Source: an uncultured Fretibacterium sp.
GTDB lineage: Bacteria; Synergistota; Synergistia; Synergistales; Aminobacteriaceae
Length of the DNA stretch: 6,565 bases
Assembly: GCA_937892105.1 (NCBI GenBank)
Contig: CALAUZ010000262.1
Coordinates: forward strand, 1 to 6,565
Direction of reading: 5' to 3'
A model generated the notes under the pieces. The model was not told where the DNA came from. It was given only the letters and a program-made list of their open reading frames with translations, and ran no database searches. The position numbers were made by a program, and so were the translations under genes. Positions 1-6,195 of this stretch are shown here, piece by piece. Every line of letters starts with the position of its first letter. Within the stretch, counting starts at the first letter, position 1.

Positions 1-33
1 AAAATAACCCCGCCCCGGCCAAGCTCATGGCCG
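1..33 (-). terminator. Weak inverted repeat just past the thioesterase stop, possible terminator
   Basis: Read on the minus strand, a 6-bp stem (CGGCCA pairing with TGGCCG, 16-33) with a 6-nt loop lies 8 bases past the thioesterase stop codon. It is followed by a G-rich stretch, and only then by TTATTTT at the window edge. The T-run is not directly against the stem, so this is a poor match to a standard intrinsic terminator. Its position is right for one, and the sequence may continue outside the window. Confidence 0.3.
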
Positions 34-41
34 TGATAATT

Positions 42-470
42 TCACTTTACAGCTTCCGGGCCTCTGTCCTCAAAGTTGAAGAATACGAATTTGAACCTGC
101 AAAGGTCGTCTCCCTTTTCATTCACTATATCAGCGTCAATGTAGAATATCCTTTTCCCTGCCTTTCTGACTTTAGCGGTACATATTAGCTTCTGTGCATT
201 GCGTGAGCCTCTGAGGTAGTCTACATGGCCGTTGACAGTTACGCCGTAACCGCCTGCGCTGAGGAACGCAACCCCTGCCGTATCGTCTGCCATCGTGAAA
301 AGAACTCCCCCGTAAGGTATGCCGTATGGGTTGAAGTGATACTCCTGAAGGTCAAGTTCACTCACTGCAATTCCGTCCTCTACCTTCACGAACTGAAAGC
401 CGGTTTTGCATTCTACATCTTTCCTGAGCGTCTCCAAAGCCTCACGGTTAATCTTTATTTCTTCTTCCAT
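42..470 (-). CDS. PaaI-family hotdog-fold thioesterase
   Basis: A 142-residue protein, the usual length for a single hotdog domain of the PaaI/YbgC type, which hydrolyses acyl-CoA thioesters in the cytoplasm as a homotetramer. The family core is visible: NPYGIPYGG at residues 47-55, where the helix begins, then FTMADD (58-63) with the acidic residue expected at the active site, and a later strand region with GHVDYLRG (81-88). The usual HGG of PaaI is YGG here (Tyr53), so the common His is missing, while Asn47, the two glycines and Asp62 are kept. The start at 470 is an ATG with GAGGAG 12 nt upstream and fits the family length. A GTG at 560 would add 30 polar residues and has no good ribosome binding site. 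It is divergent from gdhA. The substrate cannot be read from the sequence; phenylacetyl-CoA catabolism is not implied, since no paa genes are present. Confidence 0.85.
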   Translation of the reverse strand: MEEEIKINREALETLRKDVECKTGFQFVKVEDGIAVSELDLQEYHFNPYGIPYGGVLFTMADDTAGVAFLSAGGYGVTVNGHVDYLRGSRNAQKLICTAKVRKAGKRIFYIDADIVNEKGDDLCRFKFVFFNFEDRGPEAVK

Positions 471-591
471 TAGTGATATATTCTCCTCGCTGTGAAAAGT
501 GTAATTTCTATTTTCTTGTTGCTGTGAACATTCAAGGCTGCCGGAATTTTCTGCTGACACATAATGCCGGATACCTGTAAATACACTCAGT

Positions 592-620
592 ATTATATAA
601 TTGATTTGACAAAATAATAA
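592..620 (-). promoter_or_regulatory. Putative promoter of the thioesterase gene
   Basis: On the minus strand a perfect TATAAT (592-597) is preceded, 17 bp away, by TTATTA (615-620), a weak -35 with three of six consensus bases. A start near 585 would give a leader of about 115 nt before the ATG at 470. It overlaps the gdhA promoter on the other strand. A weaker alternative inside 471-560 cannot be excluded. Confidence 0.4.
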
Positions 621-634
621 TTTCCTTGTAAAAT
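606..634 (+). promoter_or_regulatory. gdhA promoter (TTGACA-17-TAAAAT)
   Basis: A perfect -35 TTGACA (606-611) and a -10 TAAAAT (629-634, five of six) are separated by exactly 17 bp. This is a near-consensus vegetative sigma (sigma-70/SigA) promoter. Transcription would start near 641 and give a leader of about 46 nt to the ATG at 687. The -35 lies within the spacer of the divergent promoter, so the two may compete for RNA polymerase. Confidence 0.75.
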
Positions 635-686
635 TCCCGCCTGTAAGAAAATTAAAAATATACAGAATATTTTGAAGGTGTTATTT

Positions 687-1979
687 ATGGTTGACGAAAA
701 TGGAAGAAGAAGAGCAAACAACCTCATTCTCGATACTGCATTGCGTGATTTCTACGCGGCGGCTGATGCAATGCATCTCAGTGAAGGTCTCATTCAGATA
801 TTGAGCTACCCTGAGAGAAGGGTTGACGTGTCAGTACCAGTTACGCTCGATGATGGAAGCGTGAAAGTGTTTCAGGGCTTCAGGGTACAGCACTCGACGG
901 CGTTAGGCCCCTCAAAAGGCGGTATCCGCTACGCAATGGACGTTAGCGGCCAGGAATGCGAAGGGCTTGCAATGCTCATGACGTGGAAGTGTTCGCTTGC
1001 AGGAATACCTTACGGCGGCGGCAAGGGCGGAATTTGCTGCGATCCAACTCACATGTCCCGCAGTGAGAAGGAGAGAATGTCGCGTACATTCGGCGCAAGG
1101 ATTGCTCCTATCATCGGGAGATGGTCAGACGTTCCTGCCCCCGACATGTACACGGGCGGTCAGGAAATGGTCTGGATCATGGACACAATCTGCAAAATGC
1201 TCGGACACTTTGAGCCTGCAATGCTCACGGGTAAGCCTATCGACTACTGGGGCGCACCTGGAAGGACTGAGGCAACAGGCAGAGGGCTTGCGTCATGTGC
1301 ATTCGAGCTTATGAGGATTAAGGGGCTTGACCCTGCGAAAATGACGGCAGCGGTACAGGGCTTCGGCAATGTCGGAAGCTACGCGGCGAAAATCCTTAAT
1401 GAGGCCGGAGTAAAGATAGTTGCAATCAGCGACACTACGGGCGCATACTACAACCCCAAAGGCATAAACATTGCCAAAGCGTTCGAGTACATGAACACTG
1501 AACCCGGCAAGAGAGGGCGCAAGCTCACAGGTTTCGAGAAGGAAGGCTGCGAGAAAATTCCAGGCGATGACATCATCAGTCTTGACTGCGACATATTCTG
1601 CCCATGCGCGGCACAGGGTGTTCTGAACCAGGATACGGCAGGGAAACTCAAGGCAAGGTACGTTTTCGAGGGCGCAAACTCACCCACTACCCCCGAAGCT
1701 GAAGACATACTCAACGACAAGGGTGTTATCGTCGTTCCTGACTTCCTCGCGAATGCTGGCGGTGTTGTAGGCTCATACTTTGAGTGGGCGCAGAACTTGC
1801 AGGGTTTCACGTGGACTGAAGACGAGTACAATCAGAAGCTCGTAAAACTCATGAAGGACAACTTCTGCAAAGTCTGGGATTTCGCAGAGGCCAAAAAGGT
1901 AACGATGAGGCGTTCAGCATACATGGCGGCAATAAAGAGGGTTGCAGACATAGTTGAACTCAGGGGAGTATACCTGTAA
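687..1979 (+). CDS. gdhA: Glutamate dehydrogenase (Glu/Leu/Phe/Val dehydrogenase family)
   Basis: A 430-residue cytoplasmic enzyme, full length for the hexameric bacterial and archaeal GDH, which interconverts glutamate with 2-oxoglutarate and ammonium using NAD(P). The N-terminal substrate domain has GPSKGGIRY (75-83), MTWK (98-101) and PYGGGKGG (108-115); the three lysines (77, 101, 113) match those binding substrate and doing catalysis in this family. VPAPD (149-153) supplies the catalytic Asp. TGKP at 181-184 leads to the Rossmann domain with GFGNVG (225-230). NAGGVVGSYFEW (356-367) carries the Ser that contacts the substrate side-chain carboxylate in GDHs, which favours glutamate over leucine or phenylalanine. 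NAD versus NADP use cannot be decided. The ATG at 687 has AAGGTG 6 nt upstream; an in-frame TTG at 672 lies just 5' of that site and was rejected. It is transcribed alone, with its own promoter and terminator. In amino-acid-fermenting anaerobes this enzyme usually runs in the glutamate-oxidising direction. Arg codons are mostly AGG/AGA (17 of 23). Confidence 0.95.
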   Translation: MVDENGRRRANNLILDTALRDFYAAADAMHLSEGLIQILSYPERRVDVSVPVTLDDGSVKVFQGFRVQHSTALGPSKGGIRYAMDVSGQECEGLAMLMTWKCSLAGIPYGGGKGGICCDPTHMSRSEKERMSRTFGARIAPIIGRWSDVPAPDMYTGGQEMVWIMDTICKMLGHFEPAMLTGKPIDYWGAPGRTEATGRGLASCAFELMRIKGLDPAKMTAAVQGFGNVGSYAAKILNEAGVKIVAISDTTGAYYNPKGINIAKAFEYMNTEPGKRGRKLTGFEKEGCEKIPGDDIISLDCDIFCPCAAQGVLNQDTAGKLKARYVFEGANSPTTPEAEDILNDKGVIVVPDFLANAGGVVGSYFEWAQNLQGFTWTEDEYNQKLVKLMKDNFCKVWDFAEAKKVTMRRSAYMAAIKRVADIVELRGVYL

Positions 1980-2051
1980 ACCTTGACATCAATCTGGAAT
2001 AAAACTTGTGCTTCATAATATGGAAGCTGTTCCATAGTAAATGTAAACAAA

Positions 2052-2088
2052 CCCTGTTCGTGATGAATTACGGGCAGGGAATTTTTTT
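2052..2088 (+). terminator. Intrinsic terminator of gdhA
   Basis: A 10-bp uninterrupted stem (2052-2061 with 2070-2079, including two G-U pairs in RNA) has an 8-nt loop and is followed by AA and a run of seven T residues (2082-2088). It lies about 70 bp past the gdhA stop. The T-run merges into the -35 of the next gene's promoter. Confidence 0.88.
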
Positions 2089-2116
2089 GCTTAAAGCATA
2101 ATTGAACCTGTATAAT
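2087..2116 (+). promoter_or_regulatory. Putative promoter of the metallophosphoesterase gene
   Basis: TTGCTT (2087-2092) is separated by 18 bp from a perfect TATAAT (2111-2116). Transcription would start near 2123, leaving a short leader that carries AGGTGA at 2132-2137 before the ATG at 2146. The -35 is weak (three of six). The upstream terminator makes a separate promoter necessary. Confidence 0.6.
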
Positions 2117-2145
2117 TTTCTGCAAAAAGTCAGGTGAAAATATTT

Positions 2146-3252
2146 ATGTTTAATCCTTTCATGTTAGTCCCATGCATAATCTGCCTGTATACTGTCCTAA
2201 GCATGATTATTCCCCTCAGAGTTCCAGCGTTGGCAAAATTCTTCCTAGCCATTCTCATGGTTTCAGGCATAGCAAAGTTATTCCTCCTCAGAATGACCCC
2301 CGATGGCTTCAGAATATACGAGCTTCCGCGAAACATTGCGCTTTTATTGTCTGCAATGTTCAGTTTCATGATAGCCGCCGCCATAATGTTAATCATCAAG
2401 GACGTTGCGTTAATCCTATGGAAGATGATTGCACGAACAAAGTTTCCCAGCCATTACGCCTCTCTGACAGTCTTAATTCTTGCGGCAATAACAACAGTTT
2501 ACGGTGTTTATCAGGGTACAATAATACCTGGTGTTGTAACGCATGAGGCGATAATACCTGGACTTGGCAGAGACTTTGACGGCCTTAAAGTCGCAATTAT
2601 GGTCGATATTCACGTAGGCTCTGTGAACAGGAGACCTTTCGTTCAGGAGGTAGTTAACAGGACTAAAGCTCTTAATCCTGACGTTATATTGCTGCCCGGA
2701 GATTTTGTTGACGGCCATGTTAAGGACAGAAGTGGAGACCTTGAGCCTCTGTCGCAGTTGAAGGCAAAATACGGTATCTATGCTGTAACGGGAAATCACG
2801 AATATTATTATGACCTTCATGGCTGGCTTGAGACGCTTTCGGGTTTCGGGATAAAGTGGCTGGAGAATGAACACGTTACAATAGCTTCTGGGGATTCGCG
2901 CCTCGTAATTGCCGGAACTCCAGACCCTACAGGCGGAAACCATAACACAGCCCTTGCAGTTGAGGGAATACCAGAGAATGTGCCGGTTATACTGATGGAT
3001 CACCAGCCGAGATTTGCCCGCGAGAATGCACAACACGGGATAGCACTTCAGGTTTCGGGACACACACACGGAGGACAAATGCCTGTAATATCATTTTTCG
3101 TCAGTAAGGTTAATCGAGGATTTGTGCGAGGGTGGTATGACATAGAGAGTATGAGGCTTTATGTCAGTCCTGGAACATCGCAATGGGACGGTTTCCCGAT
3201 GAGGGTGTTTGACCCTTCGGAGATAACGCTGTTCGTATTGCGTTCTGAATAG
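2146..3252 (+). CDS. Membrane-anchored metallophosphoesterase (calcineurin-like, COG1408/YkuE type)
   Basis: A 368-residue protein with two parts. Residues 1-125 are hydrophobic, with about four predicted membrane helices (near 3-24, 30-49, 63-94 and 107-126), the third containing runs such as FMIAAAIMLII. The rest is a calcineurin-like phosphoesterase domain with all the metal-ligand motifs of the family: VDIH (153-156, the D-x-H motif), LPGDFVDG (183-190), TGNHEYY (215-221), DHQP (285-288) and SGHTHGG (304-310). These bind a dinuclear metal centre that hydrolyses phosphoesters. With an even number of helices and the N-terminus inside, the catalytic domain would face the cytoplasm; this is inference. 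The substrate is unknown; relatives are annotated as predicted phosphohydrolases, some tied to the cell envelope. The ATG at 2146 is chosen because AGGTGA ends 8 nt upstream; a GTG at 2134 lies inside that binding site. It converges on rarA, 5 bp between stops, with no visible terminator. Arg codons lean to AGG/AGA (11 of 18). Confidence 0.88.
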   Translation: MFNPFMLVPCIICLYTVLSMIIPLRVPALAKFFLAILMVSGIAKLFLLRMTPDGFRIYELPRNIALLLSAMFSFMIAAAIMLIIKDVALILWKMIARTKFPSHYASLTVLILAAITTVYGVYQGTIIPGVVTHEAIIPGLGRDFDGLKVAIMVDIHVGSVNRRPFVQEVVNRTKALNPDVILLPGDFVDGHVKDRSGDLEPLSQLKAKYGIYAVTGNHEYYYDLHGWLETLSGFGIKWLENEHVTIASGDSRLVIAGTPDPTGGNHNTALAVEGIPENVPVILMDHQPRFARENAQHGIALQVSGHTHGGQMPVISFFVSKVNRGFVRGWYDIESMRLYVSPGTSQWDGFPMRVFDPSEITLFVLRSE

Positions 3253-3257
3253 AGCCG

Positions 3258-4595
3258 TCATTTTCTGCGGGCGGCTTTCCATTTCCTTATACTCTCAAGC
3301 CTCTTCCTGTAATGAGCCTCGCTTCCCTGTTCCGTAGGGTGATAATACTCCCTTCCCTTCATGCTGTCAGGCAGACAATCCATCGCCGTAATATGCCCCT
3401 CGTAATCATGAGCATACTGGTACCCTTTTCCGTAATCCAGCTCACGCATAAGTTTAGTGGGAGCGTTGCGAATGTGAAGGGGAACAGGTTCGGCCATGCT
3501 CCTCACCGCGTCATTGCGTGCGGAACTGTAGGCAGCGTCAAGCGAATTGCTCTTTGGTGCTACGGACATGTGTATTACCGCCTGCGCAAGGTTCACGGAA
3601 CATTCAGGCATTCCGACAAAATGACAGGCATGGTACGCCGCTACAGCCATCGCCATTGCACCTGGTTCTGCCAGCCCAACATCTTCAGACGCAAACCTCA
3701 CAACACGCCTGGCAATGTAAAGCGGGTCTTCTCCAGCCTCAAGCATACGTGCAAGCCAGTATATTGCCGCGTCAGGGTCAGAGTTGCGCATTGATTTATG
3801 CAGGGCTGAGATCATATTGTAATGCTCTTCACCGTTACGGTCGTAGAGGAGGGAGCGTCGATTCATGGCGTCTGCCAGCGTAACATCTTCAACATGAATA
3901 CAGCCAGAAGCATCCAGTCGGCCATTGAGCACACAGACTTCCAGCGTATTCAGGGCGGTACGCGCATCTCCGTTAGCAAAGCGTGCAATGGATTGCAACT
4001 GTTCTTCATGCACATCGAGCAGCATATCGCCGAAGCCTTTCGGACTGTGAATGGCGTGATGAAGAAGCTTTAGAAGATCTTCTTCGGTGAGCGGCCTGAG
4101 AATGAAGACCTTGCAGCGAGATAGAAGGGCTGAATTGATCTCAAAGGAAGGGTTCTCGGTTGTTGCTCCGATCAGAATGATGCTGCCCTTCTCAACGTAC
4201 GGAAGGAACGCATCCTGCTGTGCCTTATTGAAACGATGAATTTCATCGGCAAACAGCAGGGTTTTCTGTCTCATCAGGCGATTCTGCTCAGCTTTCTGCA
4301 TCACTTCCTTGACTTCTTTGATTCCGGAGGTCACAGCGCTGAATTCTACGAAAGCGGCCTTGGCCGTTTTAGCGATGATTCTGGCCAGGGTCGTTTTGCC
4401 AACGCCAGGAGGCCCCCAAAAGATCATGGATGAAACCTGTCCTCGGTCAATCAGCTCTCGCAGTATATGTCCTTTACCAATAAGGTGCTCCTGCCCGAAG
4501 TAGTCATCCAGTGTATCGGGACGAAGACGGCTTGCCAGAGGTGCCAGCGATTCTCCAGGATCCTGTGACATATCAAACATACTCATCTGCTCCAT
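3258..4595 (-). CDS. rarA: Replication-associated recombination protein A (AAA+ ATPase, RarA/MgsA)
   Basis: A 445-residue protein, the normal RarA length. RarA is a tetrameric AAA+ ATPase related to clamp-loader subunits and RuvB that acts at stalled or gapped replication forks. Visible in order: a MEQMSMFDM start, a GQEHLIGKG box near 34-42, Walker A GPPGVGKTT (61-69), Walker B LLFADEIHRF (113-122), sensor 1 GATTENPSF (143-151), a likely arginine finger in LLSRC (Arg160), sensor 2 GDARTALN (209-216), then the conserved linker YDRNGEEHYN (about 251-260) and the C-terminal oligomerisation domain with EDPLYIARR (289-297). The start at 4595 has GGAGGG about 7 nt upstream; the frame stays open to 4751 but that stretch holds the promoter. 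It is divergent from purA. Oddity: codon use changes along the gene. The last third (3261 to about 3780) uses AGG/AGA for 8 of 14 Arg and ATA for 3 of 6 Ile, while the first two thirds use 3 of 17 and 1 of 17. The protein itself is intact. Confidence 0.94.
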   Translation of the reverse strand: MEQMSMFDMSQDPGESLAPLASRLRPDTLDDYFGQEHLIGKGHILRELIDRGQVSSMIFWGPPGVGKTTLARIIAKTAKAAFVEFSAVTSGIKEVKEVMQKAEQNRLMRQKTLLFADEIHRFNKAQQDAFLPYVEKGSIILIGATTENPSFEINSALLSRCKVFILRPLTEEDLLKLLHHAIHSPKGFGDMLLDVHEEQLQSIARFANGDARTALNTLEVCVLNGRLDASGCIHVEDVTLADAMNRRSLLYDRNGEEHYNMISALHKSMRNSDPDAAIYWLARMLEAGEDPLYIARRVVRFASEDVGLAEPGAMAMAVAAYHACHFVGMPECSVNLAQAVIHMSVAPKSNSLDAAYSSARNDAVRSMAEPVPLHIRNAPTKLMRELDYGKGYQYAHDYEGHITAMDCLPDSMKGREYYHPTEQGSEAHYRKRLESIRKWKAARRK

Positions 4596-4616
4596 GTCAG
4601 ATCCCTCCTGAAGGAA

Positions 4617-4645
4617 AGTGTAGCACGCACGGGGAAGTTCAACAA
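4617..4645 (-). promoter_or_regulatory. Possible rarA promoter
   Basis: On the minus strand TTGTTG (4640-4645) is separated by 17 bp from TACACT (4617-4622), which is preceded by TGC, so it reads as an extended -10. The start would fall near 4610, right at the ribosome binding site, which makes the leader unusually short. The match is moderate and an upstream promoter may exist. Confidence 0.35.
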
Positions 4646-4701
4646 GAAGGACTGATCTATCAGAACTCCCCACACTGACAAGAGAGATCATGAAGCGTAC
4701 A

Positions 4702-4746
4702 ACATACGAACGAAAAGAAACATCGTCCGTCAGAATGTTCGGATGA
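4702..4746. promoter_or_regulatory. Candidate PurR operator (one strong PurBox and one weak half, inverted)
   Basis: The minus strand at 4734-4746 reads TCATCCGAACATT. This fits 11 of 13 positions of the Bacillus-type PurBox (AWWWCCGAACWWT), with the whole CCGAACWWT core intact. In the opposite orientation, 4702-4714 reads ACATACGAACGAA, which keeps only the CGAAC centre and is a weak partner. The gap between the two is 19 bp, a little more than the 16-17 bp I recall for Bacillus subtilis PurR pairs. The strong box ends 29 bp upstream of the purA -35, a sensible place for repression of purA. PurR binding is inference. Confidence 0.45.
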
Positions 4747-4775
4747 TTCATTGCGGTGCTGACAGTGCACTTGTC

Positions 4776-4804
4776 TTGTCACATAAGACTTCATGATGTA
4801 TAAT
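4776..4804 (+). promoter_or_regulatory. purA promoter (TTGTCA-17-TATAAT)
   Basis: TTGTCA (4776-4781, five of six) and a perfect TATAAT (4799-4804) are spaced by 17 bp. Transcription would begin near 4811 and give a leader of about 52 nt, too short to hold a purine riboswitch. Control is therefore more likely at initiation, for example through the candidate PurR box upstream. Confidence 0.75.
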
Positions 4805-4862
4805 CACCAAGCATGTGCGACATGTCAGGAAATGGAAAAGATTCGAGGAGGATTTGACAGAT

Positions 4863-6140
4863 ATGGTTCAGGCAGTTGTCGGCGCAAACTGGGGCGATGA
4901 GGGCAAGGGAAAGGTTACAGATCTGCTTGCCGAAAAGAGTGACGTGGTTGTGCGCTTTCAGGGCGGTGCAAATGCGGGACATACGATTATCAATGAGTAT
5001 GGACGGTTTTCCCTCCATCTGTTGCCTTCTGGCGCTTTTCATCCGAATGTCGTCAATGTGATCGGACCGGGTGTCGCCCTCAATGTGGACGCGCTGCTCA
5101 AAGAACTGAAATCTCTGACGGACAATGGCGTTCCCAGGCCTCAGTTGCTCATTTCAGACCGTTGCCAGGTCATGATGCCTTATCATGTGGATTTTGACCG
5201 GTTTGAGGAAGAACGCCTTGGGAAGAATTCCTTCGGTTCAACCAAATCGGGGATTGCACCCTTCTATTCTGACAAGTACGCCAAAGTGGGCCTACAGGTA
5301 TGTCAGCTGTATGATGAAGATATGCTGCGGTCCCGCCTGGAGATTGCGCTGGTCAAGAAAAACGTCCTGCTCAGGGAATTGTATCACAAGCCCGAAATCA
5401 ATCTTGATGCCATGGTGGCCGAGATGCAGAAAACTGCTGAAGAGATTCGGCCTATGGTGTGCGATACGACCAAATTTCTGCGTGAAGTGGACAAAGCAGG
5501 CAAGGTCATCCTTCTCGAAGGTCAGCTGGGCACACTGCGTGATCCGGATCACGGGATTTATCCCTTTACCACTTCCTCCTCACCTCTGGCAGCATATGGA
5601 TGCATTGGGGCAGGGATCAGTCCTTCGTCACTCAAGACCATCTATGCGGTTACAAAGGCTTATTCAAGCGCTGTAGGCGCAGGTCCCTTTGTCAGTGAGA
5701 TCTTCGGGGATGAAGCCAAGGAACTGCGCGACAGAGGCGGAGACAAGGGCGAATATGGCGCGACCACCGGACGTCCGCGCTCCGTGGGCTGGTTTGACGC
5801 GGTGGCTACGAGGTACGGAGCGAACATGCAGGGTGCAACGGAACTGGTTCTCACGAATCTGGACGTTCTGGGCTATCTCGATGAGATTCCGGTATGTGTG
5901 GCTTATCAGACTGGAGAAGGTGAAGTGTTGACTGATTTCCCGACCACGCCTACACTCATGCACTGCAAGCCAGTCTTAGAGAGCCGGCCGGGTTGGAAGA
6001 CAGATATCCGCGATATCACGAAATACGAGGACCTGCCTGCAAAATGTAAAGCCTACGTGGATTATATCGAACAAGTGACGGAAGTGCCCATTCATATGGT
6101 ATCCAATGGACCGAGGCGCTCAGATATCCTGTATCGCTGA
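4863..6140 (+). CDS. purA: Adenylosuccinate synthetase
   Basis: A 425-residue cytoplasmic homodimeric enzyme that joins IMP and aspartate using GTP to give adenylosuccinate, the first committed step to AMP. The GTP/IMP loop NWGDEGKGK (9-17) holds the catalytic Asp12, and GGANAGHTI (34-42) the catalytic His40. GSTKSG (125-130) leads to GIAPFYSDK (130-138) with the expected Lys138. LLEGQLG (217-223) and the TTGRPR loop (301-306), which binds aspartate in this family, are present, as is the C-terminal SNGPRR segment (415-420). Two signature positions differ from the textbook form: Asn for Gln in QWGDEGKGK, and Lys141 where Arg143 of the E. coli enzyme lies. I recall the same form from Clostridia. 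The ATG at 4863 has GAGGAGG at 4845-4851, a somewhat long 11-nt spacing; an in-frame TTG at 4854 is too close to that site and the GTG at 4815 lies far upstream of it. hisH follows after 55 bp with no clear terminator between. Arg codons are mostly CGN (17 of 22) and no Ile uses ATA. Confidence 0.97.
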   Translation: MVQAVVGANWGDEGKGKVTDLLAEKSDVVVRFQGGANAGHTIINEYGRFSLHLLPSGAFHPNVVNVIGPGVALNVDALLKELKSLTDNGVPRPQLLISDRCQVMMPYHVDFDRFEEERLGKNSFGSTKSGIAPFYSDKYAKVGLQVCQLYDEDMLRSRLEIALVKKNVLLRELYHKPEINLDAMVAEMQKTAEEIRPMVCDTTKFLREVDKAGKVILLEGQLGTLRDPDHGIYPFTTSSSPLAAYGCIGAGISPSSLKTIYAVTKAYSSAVGAGPFVSEIFGDEAKELRDRGGDKGEYGATTGRPRSVGWFDAVATRYGANMQGATELVLTNLDVLGYLDEIPVCVAYQTGEGEVLTDFPTTPTLMHCKPVLESRPGWKTDIRDITKYEDLPAKCKAYVDYIEQVTEVPIHMVSNGPRRSDILYR

Positions 6141-6195
6141 AATATCTTCGGGACACGCGCTGCGCATCTGCGTAAGGAATGAGCGGGGTGACAGG

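Noticed and set aside
471..560. In-frame 30-codon extension of the thioesterase from a GTG at 560
   Set aside because: No ribosome binding site before the GTG; the added segment is polar and outside the family length; the ATG at 470 has GAGGAG upstream.
672..686. TTG start for gdhA at 672
   Set aside because: It lies at the 5' side of the AAGGTG binding site that serves the ATG at 687.
2473..3078. Long open frame (201 codons) antisense to the phosphoesterase, and similar open frames inside rarA and purA
   Set aside because: These are shadows of well-supported genes on the other strand or frame; their translations are rich in Cys, His and Arg, show no domain, and lack ribosome binding sites.
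4652..4663. Small palindrome CTGATCTATCAG between rarA and purA
   Set aside because: Arms of only 5 bp; close to the rarA -35 so an operator is possible, but there is no second copy and no known motif to support it.
4596..4751. In-frame 52-codon upstream extension of rarA
   Set aside because: RarA proteins start near the MEQMSMFDM segment, which has GGAGGG 7 nt before it; the extension overlaps promoter sequence and has no family similarity I can recognise.
4756..4770. GTGC-7-GCAC inverted repeat just upstream of the purA -35
   Set aside because: Four-base arms are expected by chance and do not match a known operator.
4815..4862. GTG start for purA at 4815
   Set aside because: It sits almost at the predicted transcription start and upstream of the GAGGAGG site; PurA begins a few residues before the GxxWGDEGKGK loop, as it does from 4863.
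4805..4862. Purine riboswitch in the purA leader
   Set aside because: The predicted leader is about 52 nt, shorter than a purine aptamer plus expression platform, and the conserved aptamer loops are not present.
6141..6195. Possible terminator hairpin between purA and hisH
   Set aside because: GC-rich self-complementary bits (ACGC/GCGT) are present but there is no T-run after them.
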